Source: CAYXRK01 sp964467615
Lineage (GTDB): Bacteria; Hydrogenedentota; Hydrogenedentia; Hydrogenedentales; GCA-2746185
Length of the DNA stretch: 24,442 bases
Direction of reading: 5' to 3'
NCBI GenBank assembly: GCA_964467615.1
Contig: CAYXRK010000059.1
Span: 1 to 24,442, forward strand
The notes below the pieces were generated by a model that saw only the letters and a program-made list of their open reading frames with translations, was not told the origin of the DNA and did not search any database. Of the stretch, positions 8,291-15,191 are shown piece after piece; the stretch's first letter is position 1; each line of letters opens with the position of its first letter. The position numbers were made by a program, and so were the translations under genes.

Positions 8291-8914
8291 ATGTTCCTTC
8301 CCATATTTCCGCTCGAACTTGTCGTCTTCCCCGGCGACAATGTCCCGCTCCACATCTTCGAGCCGCGATACAAACAGCTCATTGGCGAGTGCCGGGACAG
8401 AGGCATCACGTTCGGTATCCCGCCCCTCGTCCAAGGCCACTTGGCGAAATTCGGCACGGAATTGGAACTCGCCACGATCTTGAACACGTACGACTCGGGC
8501 GAATTGGACATCATCGTCCGCGGCTTGACCCCGTTTCGCATCGATAGCTATCTGCCCGAAGTCCCCGGGAAGTTGTACTCCGGCGCGAACGTCGAGCGAA
8601 TCGACACGTCGAACAACGCGGACGAAGCCCTCGAGTCGCGCGTTCGCGAACTCGTCCAACGCCTTCAGGAAGTCGTTGCGAGCAACGTTACCGTGCCGGA
8701 GAAACTCACGCGGCCTCTCTCCTACGAGGCCGCCCAAATCACCGGCCTCAGTTTGGTGCAAAAGCTCCAAATGCTCTCGCTGCAAAACGAGAACGAGCGG
8801 CTCGATATGTTGCGCGAGCATCTCGAGAGGACGATACCGAAGATCGAAGCGGCGCGTACGTCTCATCGCCGGGCCGGATCGAACGGCCACGCCAAAGGAT
8901 TCCCCAAGGAGTAA
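8291..8914 (+). CDS. LON substrate-binding (Lon N-terminal) domain protein
   Basis: Protein of 207 residues consisting of a single Lon N-terminal-type domain without the ATPase or protease parts. The typical opening FLPIFPLELVVFPGDNVPLHIFEPRY is seen in pieces (FPLELVVFPG at 6-15, PLHIFEPRYK at 19-28), followed by the LDIIVRGLTPFRI strand and a helical C-terminal half ending in a basic tail. Stand-alone proteins of this kind are common in bacteria and are thought to bind protein substrates or partners; a precise role is not established. The start is fixed by the conserved N-terminal motif, and no convincing Shine-Dalgarno sequence is seen. Divergent from xth with a 103-nt gap. Cytoplasmic. 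Confidence 0.88.
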   Translation: MFLPIFPLELVVFPGDNVPLHIFEPRYKQLIGECRDRGITFGIPPLVQGHLAKFGTELELATILNTYDSGELDIIVRGLTPFRIDSYLPEVPGKLYSGANVERIDTSNNADEALESRVRELVQRLQEVVASNVTVPEKLTRPLSYEAAQITGLSLVQKLQMLSLQNENERLDMLREHLERTIPKIEAARTSHRRAGSNGHAKGFPKE

Positions 8915-8924
8915 GTCCGCCTCG

Positions 8925-8937
8925 AAAGTTCGGGCCG
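8925..8937. repeat. Short dispersed repeat unit shared with the 2.7-kb hairpin
   Basis: AAAGTTCGGGCCG here is identical to 2669-2681, and in both places it is followed by a C/T-rich CCTTCCCT or CCTCCCT stretch. It lies 10 nt after the LON-domain gene stop. It appears to be a fragment of an intergenic repeat family. Confidence 0.4.
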
Positions 8938-8963
8938 CCTTCCCTTAAACCCAGCGCGTGTGG

Positions 8964-8983
8964 GACAGCCGCCCTCGGCTGTC
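8964..8983. repeat. Hairpin after the LON-domain gene
   Basis: GACAGCCG-CCCT-CGGCTGTC is a perfect 8-bp stem with a 4-nt loop, 50 nt after the LON-domain stop. There is no T tract, so a role as terminator is possible but not classical. It may be an intergenic palindromic element. Confidence 0.45.
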
Positions 8984-9076
8984 GGCCCTAGCCCCGTCGA
9001 AGTTCCTCGCTCTCGCGCAAGTTTGTTATCCTTCGTCAGCGTGGGAGGCGGGAATCGCGATGGCACCCGGCAGTCC

Positions 9077-9370
9077 GTGAGCTACTCAATCGCCGCGTCG
9101 GTGCGGAAAGAAGCCGAACGACTTTTCGCCGCCGACCAAGTAGCCGCCGTGCTCACCGCCCTCGAATCAACCGCGCTGCCGCTCATGTCTGACAATCCGG
9201 AGAGGATTCATCTCGCCATTTTGTTGCTTTCAAACGGTGACTGGCGCCGCTTCGACCGCGAGGTGCGCGAGGCGGCGAAGGACTGGCGCGATACCTTGTG
9301 CGCCGCCGGCTTGCAAAATGCCGATTGGCGTTCCGTGCTCTGGCGCCGCGGCATCGATGTCGAGTCGTGA
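9077..9370 (+). CDS. Small hypothetical helical protein
   Basis: Unrecognised 97-residue cytoplasmic protein with no signal or membrane segment. It is predicted mostly helical: an amphipathic segment (VRKEAERLFAADQVAAVLTA), then LAILLLSNGDW and a Trp-rich end (REAAKDWRDTLCAAG, NADWRSVLWRRG). Codon use is typical of neighbouring genes, which supports a real gene. The start is uncertain. I prefer GTG 9077, which overlaps the stop of a six-codon reading frame beginning at ATG 9060 that has a good GGGAGG ribosome-binding site. An in-frame ATG at 8960 would extend the protein through a hairpin repeat and is unlikely. It lies 58 nt before hisS on the same strand. I can assign no function. Confidence 0.55.
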   Translation: MSYSIAASVRKEAERLFAADQVAAVLTALESTALPLMSDNPERIHLAILLLSNGDWRRFDREVREAAKDWRDTLCAAGLQNADWRSVLWRRGIDVES

Positions 9371-9428
9371 GCGCGGCGCACTATTGCCCAATCGCAGCAA
9401 ACCAAACCTTGAAAGTTCAATCAATATC

Positions 9429-10874
9429 GTGACGAAGAAACTCCGAGTCGAACCGCGTGTGCTCAAGGGTTTTCAAGACCTTTTGCCGGAAGACCTCATT
9501 CATCGCAAAGCGATCATTGCGACGATCGAGACCATCTTTCAGAAGTACGGGTTCGCGCCGCTGGACACGCCCGCGCTGGAGCATCTCGACGTCCTCCTCG
9601 GCGCAGGCGGTGAGGAAACTAACAAGGAATTGTTTCGCCTCGAAAGCCCGGAGAGCGATCCCATCGCCCTTCGGTTCGATCTCACCGTCCCCTTCGCGCG
9701 CCTATTGGCGCAATATCCCGACAAACTCAAACCCCCCTTCCGCCGCTATGCGATAGGCCCGGTATGGCGCGCGGACAAGCCGGGGCCCGGCCGCTTTCGG
9801 CAGTTCACGCAGTTCGATATCGACGCCGCGGGATCCGCCTCGGTCGCGGTGGACGCGGAAATCGTTGCGATCATGACCGAGGTGATGTCGAAGGCCGGGG
9901 CGACGAGTTTTCAGGCCGTCGTCAACAACCGAAAATTGATCGACGCGCTGCTGACCAGCAGCGGAATTTCCGACGAAGCCAAACAAAAGCACGTGCTCCG
10001 CGTCATCGATAAGCTACAAAAGGTCGGCGTCGAAAACGTGCGCCGAGAACTCGGCGACGGGCGCATCGACGAATCCGGCGATCCGATTCCCGGCGTGAAG
10101 TTGGATACGGACGCCATCGAGAAAATATTGGCGTTCGTGGCCATATCGGGAAGTACCCGGTCGAGCGTGATCGAGGCGTGCCGCGCAACGCTGCCCGATA
10201 CGGAACTCACCCGCAGCGCGCTCGCCGAGATGACCGAAATGGCCGAGGCGCTCGAGGCGCTCGAGGTCGCGGAGCAGCACGCGCGCTTCGATCCAGGCCT
10301 CGCGCGCGGTCTCGACTATTACACCGGGCCGGTGTTCGAGATGATCATTCCCGATGCGCCGCAGTTCGGTTCCGTGATGGGCGGCGGCCGCTACAACCAA
10401 CTCGTGGAACGCTTCCTCGACAGACCCATCCCCTGCACCGGTATGTCCGTCGGCTTGGATCGCCTGATTGCAGCGTTGATGCATCTCGGCGCAATCGAAC
10501 CCTCGAAGACGACCGTCCAGGCGCTCATCGTCAGCCTTGGCAAGGTCCCCCCTGCCGAGGTCCTTCGCGTGGACGCCGAGCTTCGCGCGGCTGGAATCCG
10601 GACCGAGCCGTACTTCGGAAAGAAGGCGCGCATGGGAGACCAGCTTTCGCACGCCGATCACTACGGGATTCCCGTCGCGGTAATCCTCGGCGAAGAGGAA
10701 CTCGCGCGCGGCGAGGTGTCGATCAAAGACCTTCGCGCGGGCAAAGAGATTCGGGCGGACATCGAAGATCGCGAAGAATATAGAAAGGCGGGAAAGACTT
10801 CCCAAGTGACCGTGCCGAGGGAGCAGATGGCGTCGCACGTGAAATCGCTGCTGGGAGCAGGGACCTTGTCTTGA
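9429..10874 (+). CDS. hisS: Histidyl-tRNA synthetase
   Basis: Class II aminoacyl-tRNA synthetase that charges tRNA-His with histidine in the cytoplasm; about 481 residues. Landmarks in order: PRVLKGFQDLLPE (9-21), SDPIALRFDLTVPFAR (76-91), motif 2 as FRRYAIGPVWRAD with RFRQFTQFDID (104-132), the histidine-specific LARGLDYYTGPVFEM near 290-304, motif 3 GMSVGLDRL near 338-346, and the C-terminal anticodon-binding domain (VQALIVSLG onwards). At 481 residues it is longer than the common bacterial form, with an insertion between motif 2 and the LARGLDYY loop; this fits the longer subtype. The GTG at 9429 begins right at the conserved N-terminus. An in-frame ATG at 9357 would overlap the upstream small gene and adds 24 non-conserved residues. 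Confidence 0.95.
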   Translation: MTKKLRVEPRVLKGFQDLLPEDLIHRKAIIATIETIFQKYGFAPLDTPALEHLDVLLGAGGEETNKELFRLESPESDPIALRFDLTVPFARLLAQYPDKLKPPFRRYAIGPVWRADKPGPGRFRQFTQFDIDAAGSASVAVDAEIVAIMTEVMSKAGATSFQAVVNNRKLIDALLTSSGISDEAKQKHVLRVIDKLQKVGVENVRRELGDGRIDESGDPIPGVKLDTDAIEKILAFVAISGSTRSSVIEACRATLPDTELTRSALAEMTEMAEALEALEVAEQHARFDPGLARGLDYYTGPVFEMIIPDAPQFGSVMGGGRYNQLVERFLDRPIPCTGMSVGLDRLIAALMHLGAIEPSKTTVQALIVSLGKVPPAEVLRVDAELRAAGIRTEPYFGKKARMGDQLSHADHYGIPVAVILGEEELARGEVSIKDLRAGKEIRADIEDREEYRKAGKTSQVTVPREQMASHVKSLLGAGTLS

Positions 10875-10953
10875 GCTTTCGGCTCGAGACGAAACGTTTC
10901 ACGGCGGCGCACACTCGTCACGTTAGGCGCCACCTGATGTCCTTCCCGCCTTA

Positions 10954-11014
10954 GGGAGGGCCGATTCAACTGTCTACCCCGCGGACGTCCGGCATCCCTG
11001 CCGGACGCCCGCGG
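10954..11014. repeat. Palindromic repeat region between convergent hisS and ankyrin gene
   Basis: CCGCGGACGTCCGGC (10979-10993) pairs with GCCGGACGCCCGCGG (11000-11014) with one mismatch around a 6-nt loop, a long 15-position stem. Just before it GGGAGGGCCG (10954-10963) is the reverse complement of the CGGCCCTCCC core found at 2680-2689 and 4405-4414. The hairpin may act as a terminator in both directions for the convergent genes; no T run is present. The rest of the 192-nt gap shows nothing recognisable. Confidence 0.5.
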
Positions 11015-11066
11015 CTCTCGGCCACTTCGGGCCCGGCTTCCGCCGGATCCGCCCCCAAAACTCGCG

Positions 11067-11588
11067 CTAAATCAAGGCGAAGCGGTTCTGCATCATTTCG
11101 ACGATGTCGCGGTGCCCCAGCATTCGCGCGATCCCTTTCGGCGTCACACCGCCGGCGCAATAGTCGCGCGCATCGATGTCCGCATAGTGTCTCAGCAACA
11201 ACTCGGCGATCTCGGCGTTGCCCGTCATCGACGCCCAATGGAGCGCCGTCATTCCAAGCGCGTCGGCCGTGTTCACGCTCGCGCCGTTCTCGAGGAGCGC
11301 TTCCGCCGCTTCGGGGTTGCCCAACCGGACTGCCTTGTGGAGAGGAGTTTCGCCTTGGGCGTCAAGTTCGTCCGGGTCGAAACCTTCGTTGATGAGTTCG
11401 ACGATGACATCGGCGTATCCCCAGCAAGCCGCGCGGTGCAACGTGGGCAACTCGCGGAAATTCGCCGGCTGGTCTTCCATATCGCGGACCAACATCATCG
11501 TTATGAATTCCGAGCGCCCGGTCTTGGAGGCGCGCATCAACGGCGTCAACCCCACCGCATCCGTCTCATTCAACCAGTCGCGTTTCAT
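11067..11588 (-). CDS. Ankyrin-repeat protein
   Basis: Cytoplasmic protein of 173 residues made almost wholly of ankyrin repeats, a protein-protein interaction fold. About five units are seen: VGLTPLMRASKTGR near residue 12, PTLHRAACWGYADV near 48, GETPLHKAVRLGNPEAAEAL near 83, GMTALHWASMTGNAEIAELL near 115, and a degenerate final VTPKGIARMLGHRDIVEMM near 148. There is no signal peptide and no fused enzymatic domain. I chose the second of two close ATGs (11588) because GGAGGA lies 7-8 nt upstream of it, overlapping the first ATG. A TATAAC box (minus strand, 11634-11629) could be the -10 of its promoter, without a clear -35. It is convergent with hisS and divergent from the polysaccharide operon. 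Partner unknown. Confidence 0.88.
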   Translation of the reverse strand: MKRDWLNETDAVGLTPLMRASKTGRSEFITMMLVRDMEDQPANFRELPTLHRAACWGYADVIVELINEGFDPDELDAQGETPLHKAVRLGNPEAAEALLENGASVNTADALGMTALHWASMTGNAEIAELLLRHYADIDARDYCAGGVTPKGIARMLGHRDIVEMMQNRFALI

Positions 11589-11687
11589 TGTCCTGTCCTC
11601 CATTGGCCGCCCTGCGCGGGTTGCCTGCGTTATACGCTGGAACTAAAGCAGACGCTGTGCCAATCCGATCTGGACCGTCTTTTTCAC

Positions 11688-11771
11688 GGCCTAACTCCAA
11701 TAAAAACACACAGTTAGGCCTCGTTGTATCCTCGGGTCTATCGGGCCGACACGAGGCCACCCGACGATAGA
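11688..11771. other. Nested inverted repeats with pseudoknot potential in the intergenic region
   Basis: Three perfect pairings overlap here: GGCCTAACT (11688-11696) with AGTTAGGCC (11712-11720); GGCCTCGT (11717-11724) with ACGAGGCC (11751-11758); and TCTATCG (11737-11743), inside the loop of the second stem, with CGATAGA (11765-11771) outside it. The last two together have the topology of an H-type pseudoknot, and the first stem shares GGCC with the second, so they exclude each other. It matches no riboswitch I recognise. The remaining gene-free sequence from 11604 to 11983 holds no other feature I can support. Confidence 0.4.
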
Positions 11772-11983
11772 TTGACGAATTGACAAAGTTTGGTCGCCCG
11801 TTTGCCGAAATAATGGGGAGTGGATTCGATTCGCATCCAAGGTCGTTCAGAAGGACTTAAGAGGACCAGTTGGGAATGCGTCGCATAGATGGCCCTCGCC
11901 GGATCGACCCCGAGAGCGTAATCTCCGGTGTATATTCGAGAATATCGAGACTTTCGTAAGATATGCCTTTTTCCAATTTACTA

Positions 11984-12013
11984 TTGACACAAATGATTAT
12001 CCGGCAATACAAT
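11984..12013 (+). promoter_or_regulatory. Sigma70-like promoter of the polysaccharide operon
   Basis: TTGACA (11984-11989, perfect -35) and TACAAT (12008-12013, 5 of 6 at -10) with an 18-nt spacer, inside a locally AT-rich stretch that stands out in this GC-rich region. It is the best promoter in the window and points at the seven-gene operon starting at 12196. Confidence 0.7.
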
Positions 12014-12195
12014 ACATCAGATTCTAAACAACCCATTTTCGCAACCTGTGGCGTATCTAGCGCTACGTCGCAAGCCGTGTCATTCCAACTGGCGCTATTG
12101 ACGGCTCCGTCCGAGACGCTGGCACGAGTCGGCCACGCGAGCGCAGCCACGCATGGAGGCATCGGCTCTCTCGGGGGAGTTGGACGGAAAAACCG
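12014..12195 (+). other. Long untranslated leader of the polysaccharide operon
   Basis: About 175 nt lie between the expected transcription start near 12020 and the GTG at 12196. The segment contains TAGCGCTA (palindrome) and GACGG/CCGTC and other short self-complementary stretches, but no known riboswitch consensus that I can recognise. It could host translational control; this is inference from its length only. Confidence 0.3.
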
Positions 12196-13254
12196 GTGAC
12201 GAACCAAAACGACGATACCCAGGCGGCAGTCCGCGCCTTCGGCCTGCGCGAGCAACCCTTCGCCCCCACCGCCGATCCTACTTATTTCTATGGGACCGGA
12301 GACCATCGTTCCTGTCTCGTCCGGCTCTGGAACAGCATCGACGAGCGGCACGGCATCGCCGTCGTACTCGGTAACTACGGGACCGGCAAGACCACCCTCC
12401 TGCGCAAACTTATAACCGGTATGATGGCCGCGCCGGATCGGTACACCTTTGCCGTAGTCGGTTCTCCGATTCCGTCATGGACGACCTTCGCCCTCCTCGA
12501 GGCAATCGTCAGGCAATTCGGATTGTCGCCCGCCTCCCGAAGCTTTACCGCGCATTTGGAAGCCTTGAACGGCTACCTTCTCGAGAACCGTTCCAAAATT
12601 ACAACACTGATCATCGACGACGCCCAGAACCTAAACAAGCGCGGCCAGATAGAACTGTTGCGCCTCGCCCAGAACCTCGAGACCCCTCAACACAAGCTCC
12701 TCAATCTCGTATGTTTCGCCCAAATGGAGTGGACGCGGATCCTGCAGGCCGCGCCCAATTTCGAACAGAGGATAAACCTCACGTTCATGCTCGATAAGCT
12801 CGGAGAACAGGAAGTACGGGAGTTCATCAAGTTTCGGTTGACCCGTGCCGGCGCGCGGCCCGGAAGCGGTCCGGCGTTCAGCGATAGCGCCGTCGCGATG
12901 ATTCACGCATATTCGGACGGTAACCCTCGCATCATCGTAACGCTCTGCAGAAACGCACTGTTGCTGGCCGCGCAAACAAAGTCCGCGTTGATTGGCCATG
13001 ACATAGTGCTCCATACGATCGAACGGACCACCATACCTGATCCGATTCGGCGCCAACGCGCCATCGCCGCCGCTGTCCCCCAAGGCCAATCGGTCGTCGT
13101 GCGCGAGGCGATCGCCGCGGCCACTGCACCGCGCGCCGTCTTCCCGGCCGCGGCCACGCCCCGGCCCAAAGACATTGTTATTCCCTCTTCCCGCGTGACT
13201 CGGCGCCACGAGCGAGCGAATGATCTGCTAACGCGCGCCGCGAACAATGACTAG
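12196..13254 (+). CDS. ExeA-type AAA ATPase
   Basis: P-loop ATPase of 352 residues resembling ExeA/GspA of type II secretion and the ATPases found in exosortase/PEP-CTERM polysaccharide loci. It starts with the family opening FGLREQPFAPTADPTYFY (15-32). Walker A is GNYGTGKT (59-66), Walker B is LIIDDAQ (Asp141-Asp142). The family has a sensor-type helical part after the core (HAYSDGNPRIIVTLCRNALL). The last 70 residues are Ala/Pro/Arg-rich and probably flexible. Unlike ExeA there is no membrane segment or peptidoglycan-binding domain, so it is likely cytoplasmic or peripheral. The GTG start has only a weak ribosome-binding site. It is the first gene of the operon, 23 nt before the TPR gene. 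Likely role: energising or assembling the secretin-type exporter encoded two genes on (inference). Confidence 0.85.
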   Translation: MTNQNDDTQAAVRAFGLREQPFAPTADPTYFYGTGDHRSCLVRLWNSIDERHGIAVVLGNYGTGKTTLLRKLITGMMAAPDRYTFAVVGSPIPSWTTFALLEAIVRQFGLSPASRSFTAHLEALNGYLLENRSKITTLIIDDAQNLNKRGQIELLRLAQNLETPQHKLLNLVCFAQMEWTRILQAAPNFEQRINLTFMLDKLGEQEVREFIKFRLTRAGARPGSGPAFSDSAVAMIHAYSDGNPRIIVTLCRNALLLAAQTKSALIGHDIVLHTIERTTIPDPIRRQRAIAAAVPQGQSVVVREAIAAATAPRAVFPAAATPRPKDIVIPSSRVTRRHERANDLLTRAANND

Positions 13255-13277
13255 GTTCGGCCGAGGATGAGACAATC

Positions 13278-15191
13278 ATGGAGCGGCGCATACGAGAACT
13301 CGCTCAAATCTCGTTGCGCACTGCGGACACCGTGATGGTGGAATCCAAAGACGAAATGAATCTGGAGGAGCGCTCAGTTCTTGACGCCCAGATCGGGGAC
13401 CTCGAGGCGATCCTGCTCGACGACGCCCGACTCGATCCGCGGATGAGTAACGGCGCGGCAGCCGATTCTTCGCTTGATGACATGCTATTCATCCGCATGT
13501 CGGGACTCGCGCCCCCCGTGTCCCGAGGCGCTCGGGCCGAGGCCGAGAGCTTCGACGCAGACGCGCCGCTTAGCTTCTACGAAAAGGGCGTCGAGGATGT
13601 AGACGACGAAGCGGTCCCCCATACGAATAAAGACGGCGTCGATCCGGCCGACGGCGTGATCGCATACTTTCCGAGGCCCGCGAATAGTCTACGCTTGGAA
13701 CCGGCGGCCGTCACGAACTTGAAGGAAATCATCGCCGACCTGACTCTAGGGTCGGCAAGCGGGGTCGATGAACACGATCCGGATGAACTCGATGCCCATG
13801 GACTTGACGACGAACGCGATGCAGTGGATGAATACCCCACGCCCTACGAGGAGCCAATCGGCAACAGCGCGGATGCGCTGTACGAAGAAACGCCTGCTGG
13901 ATTGGTGACGCCCTACGATGACCTGGCCGACTTTTCAATCGGGGTGGCAAGCGACGTCGCCCCGGCCGGCTTGGAAAACCCGTTCGACCCCGGCTATGAA
14001 ACTGGAGCGTTTGTTGCGCGCTCGACGGACCGCGAAGACCACGACCCTCCCCGAAAAACAGCGGACGTTCCGGCGGCGCAGCCAATTCAAGCCACCGCGC
14101 CCATGCCGAGTGACGACCTCGACGCAGACGACCTCTATCCCGATTCAGAGACGCTTGAACGGCACATCGAAGAGAACGCACCGGGCCTTTGGGAATATCC
14201 TCCACGCGGCGAGCATTGGGACGATCCCCTCGAGACTAGCGCCGAAACAGCCGCGAGGCAGCGTCGCCGCCGTGGCGTGCGTGAGCACGGCTGGCGCGCC
14301 AACTTGCGCGGCGCGAGAATACTTGTCGTAAACCTGCTCATTGGCGCCGCGATCATCGCGGCGCTCGTACTGGCCATCCGAACGTACCAGACCTCCACCG
14401 CGACCCCCGGCGAGGCCTACGCGGTTGCAGAGCGAAACCTTCGATCGGGGCGCTACACCTCCGCGTCCGCTGCGTTCGATGATTTCGCCGCCCGCTATCC
14501 CGACGATCCCAAAGCGTCTCAGGCCCAGTTCATGGCCGCCAACGCCTTGTTCAGTGTTCCCGAGACGCCGAAGGAAACCGCCCAACCCGCGTACGCGGCC
14601 TCCCTCGAACTGTTTGATAAATTTCTCGCCAAAAACCAACACCATCCGAAAGCCCCTCGCGCGGAATCCCTGCGCGCTATCCTGTTTTTCCGTCTTGGCC
14701 GTTTCGACGAAGCAGTGCACTTGCTGCAAAACCCCGATCGAATTTCGGCGGACCCCGAAGCGAAACTTCCCTCGTTGAGAACTCTCGCCCGCTCCTACGC
14801 CGCCCTCGGGAGAATCGAAGAAGCCGCGTCAACCTATCTGCGCGCGGCATTGATCGAGAGCAATCCCTCCCCAGACGAGGACTACCTCGAACTCGCCGAA
14901 CTCTATCGGTCCCTCGCCGACCGCCAACCCGGCGAAGACCTACGTCGTCGCTACGACGAACTCATGAAACGGCAGTGGCAATTTGCCGCGCGCGTACCAG
15001 GGCTGCCCCCGGCCCGCGAACGCACGATAAGGCGCCTTCTCGAGGGCGATTCCGCGGCGCAAGATACCGCCCACCCCGGCCAGACGAAGGCCGAAACGCC
15101 ATTGGGCCATGATGAAAACGCTGGCGTAGCTCAGCCAATTGAAACTCAATCCGAGCCTGAACTCCCGGGAGACACCCATGAGAAGCCTTAG
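13278..15191 (+). CDS. Single-pass membrane TPR protein with large acidic N-terminal region
   Basis: Protein of 637 residues with three parts. Residues 1-330 are very acidic and low-complexity (many DE, DD and Pro), probably disordered. A basic stretch (RQRRRRGVREHGWR) precedes one membrane segment at 348-367 (ILVVNLLIGAAIIAALVLAI), so by the positive-inside rule the acidic part is cytoplasmic. Residues from about 375 to 590 carry TPR-like units (AYAVAERNLRSGRYTSASAAF, LGRFDEAVHLL, LGRIEEAASTYLRAAL) and would be periplasmic. A Pro/Glu-rich tail follows. GAGGATGAG lies upstream of the ATG. The last 14 nt overlap the secretin-fusion gene. By position it may bridge the cytoplasmic ATPase and the periplasmic/outer-membrane pore, as pilotin-like or GspAB-like factors do. 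Function is not established. Confidence 0.8.
   Translation: MERRIRELAQISLRTADTVMVESKDEMNLEERSVLDAQIGDLEAILLDDARLDPRMSNGAAADSSLDDMLFIRMSGLAPPVSRGARAEAESFDADAPLSFYEKGVEDVDDEAVPHTNKDGVDPADGVIAYFPRPANSLRLEPAAVTNLKEIIADLTLGSASGVDEHDPDELDAHGLDDERDAVDEYPTPYEEPIGNSADALYEETPAGLVTPYDDLADFSIGVASDVAPAGLENPFDPGYETGAFVARSTDREDHDPPRKTADVPAAQPIQATAPMPSDDLDADDLYPDSETLERHIEENAPGLWEYPPRGEHWDDPLETSAETAARQRRRRGVREHGWRANLRGARILVVNLLIGAAIIAALVLAIRTYQTSTATPGEAYAVAERNLRSGRYTSASAAFDDFAARYPDDPKASQAQFMAANALFSVPETPKETAQPAYAASLELFDKFLAKNQHHPKAPRAESLRAILFFRLGRFDEAVHLLQNPDRISADPEAKLPSLRTLARSYAALGRIEEAASTYLRAALIESNPSPDEDYLELAELYRSLADRQPGEDLRRRYDELMKRQWQFAARVPGLPPARERTIRRLLEGDSAAQDTAHPGQTKAETPLGHDENAGVAQPIETQSEPELPGDTHEKP

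Noticed and set aside
7772..8890. 372-codon minus-strand open frame spanning xth and the LON-domain gene
   Set aside because: It is composed of out-of-frame readings of two genes with strong homology in other frames.
8960..9076. Upstream extension of the small 97-residue gene to an ATG at 8960
   Set aside because: It would translate the hairpin repeat at 8964-8983 and a Pro/Ser-rich stretch unlike the rest. The GTG at 9077 is more natural.
9237..9428. Longer reading of hisS
   Set aside because: The extension is the shifted frame of the upstream small gene. The conserved HisRS N-terminus begins at 9429.
12014..12195. Cyclic-di-GMP (GEMM-type) riboswitch in the operon leader
   Set aside because: The segment CGCAAGCC vaguely recalls the conserved ACGCAAAGCC, but the tetraloop receptor, the GAAA loop and the second helix are not found.
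11963..12199. 78-codon open frame whose TGA overlaps the GTG of the ExeA-type ATPase gene
   Set aside because: It contains the promoter boxes, has a weak ribosome-binding site, codon use unlike the neighbours and no recognisable protein features. The overlap is suggestive but could be chance.
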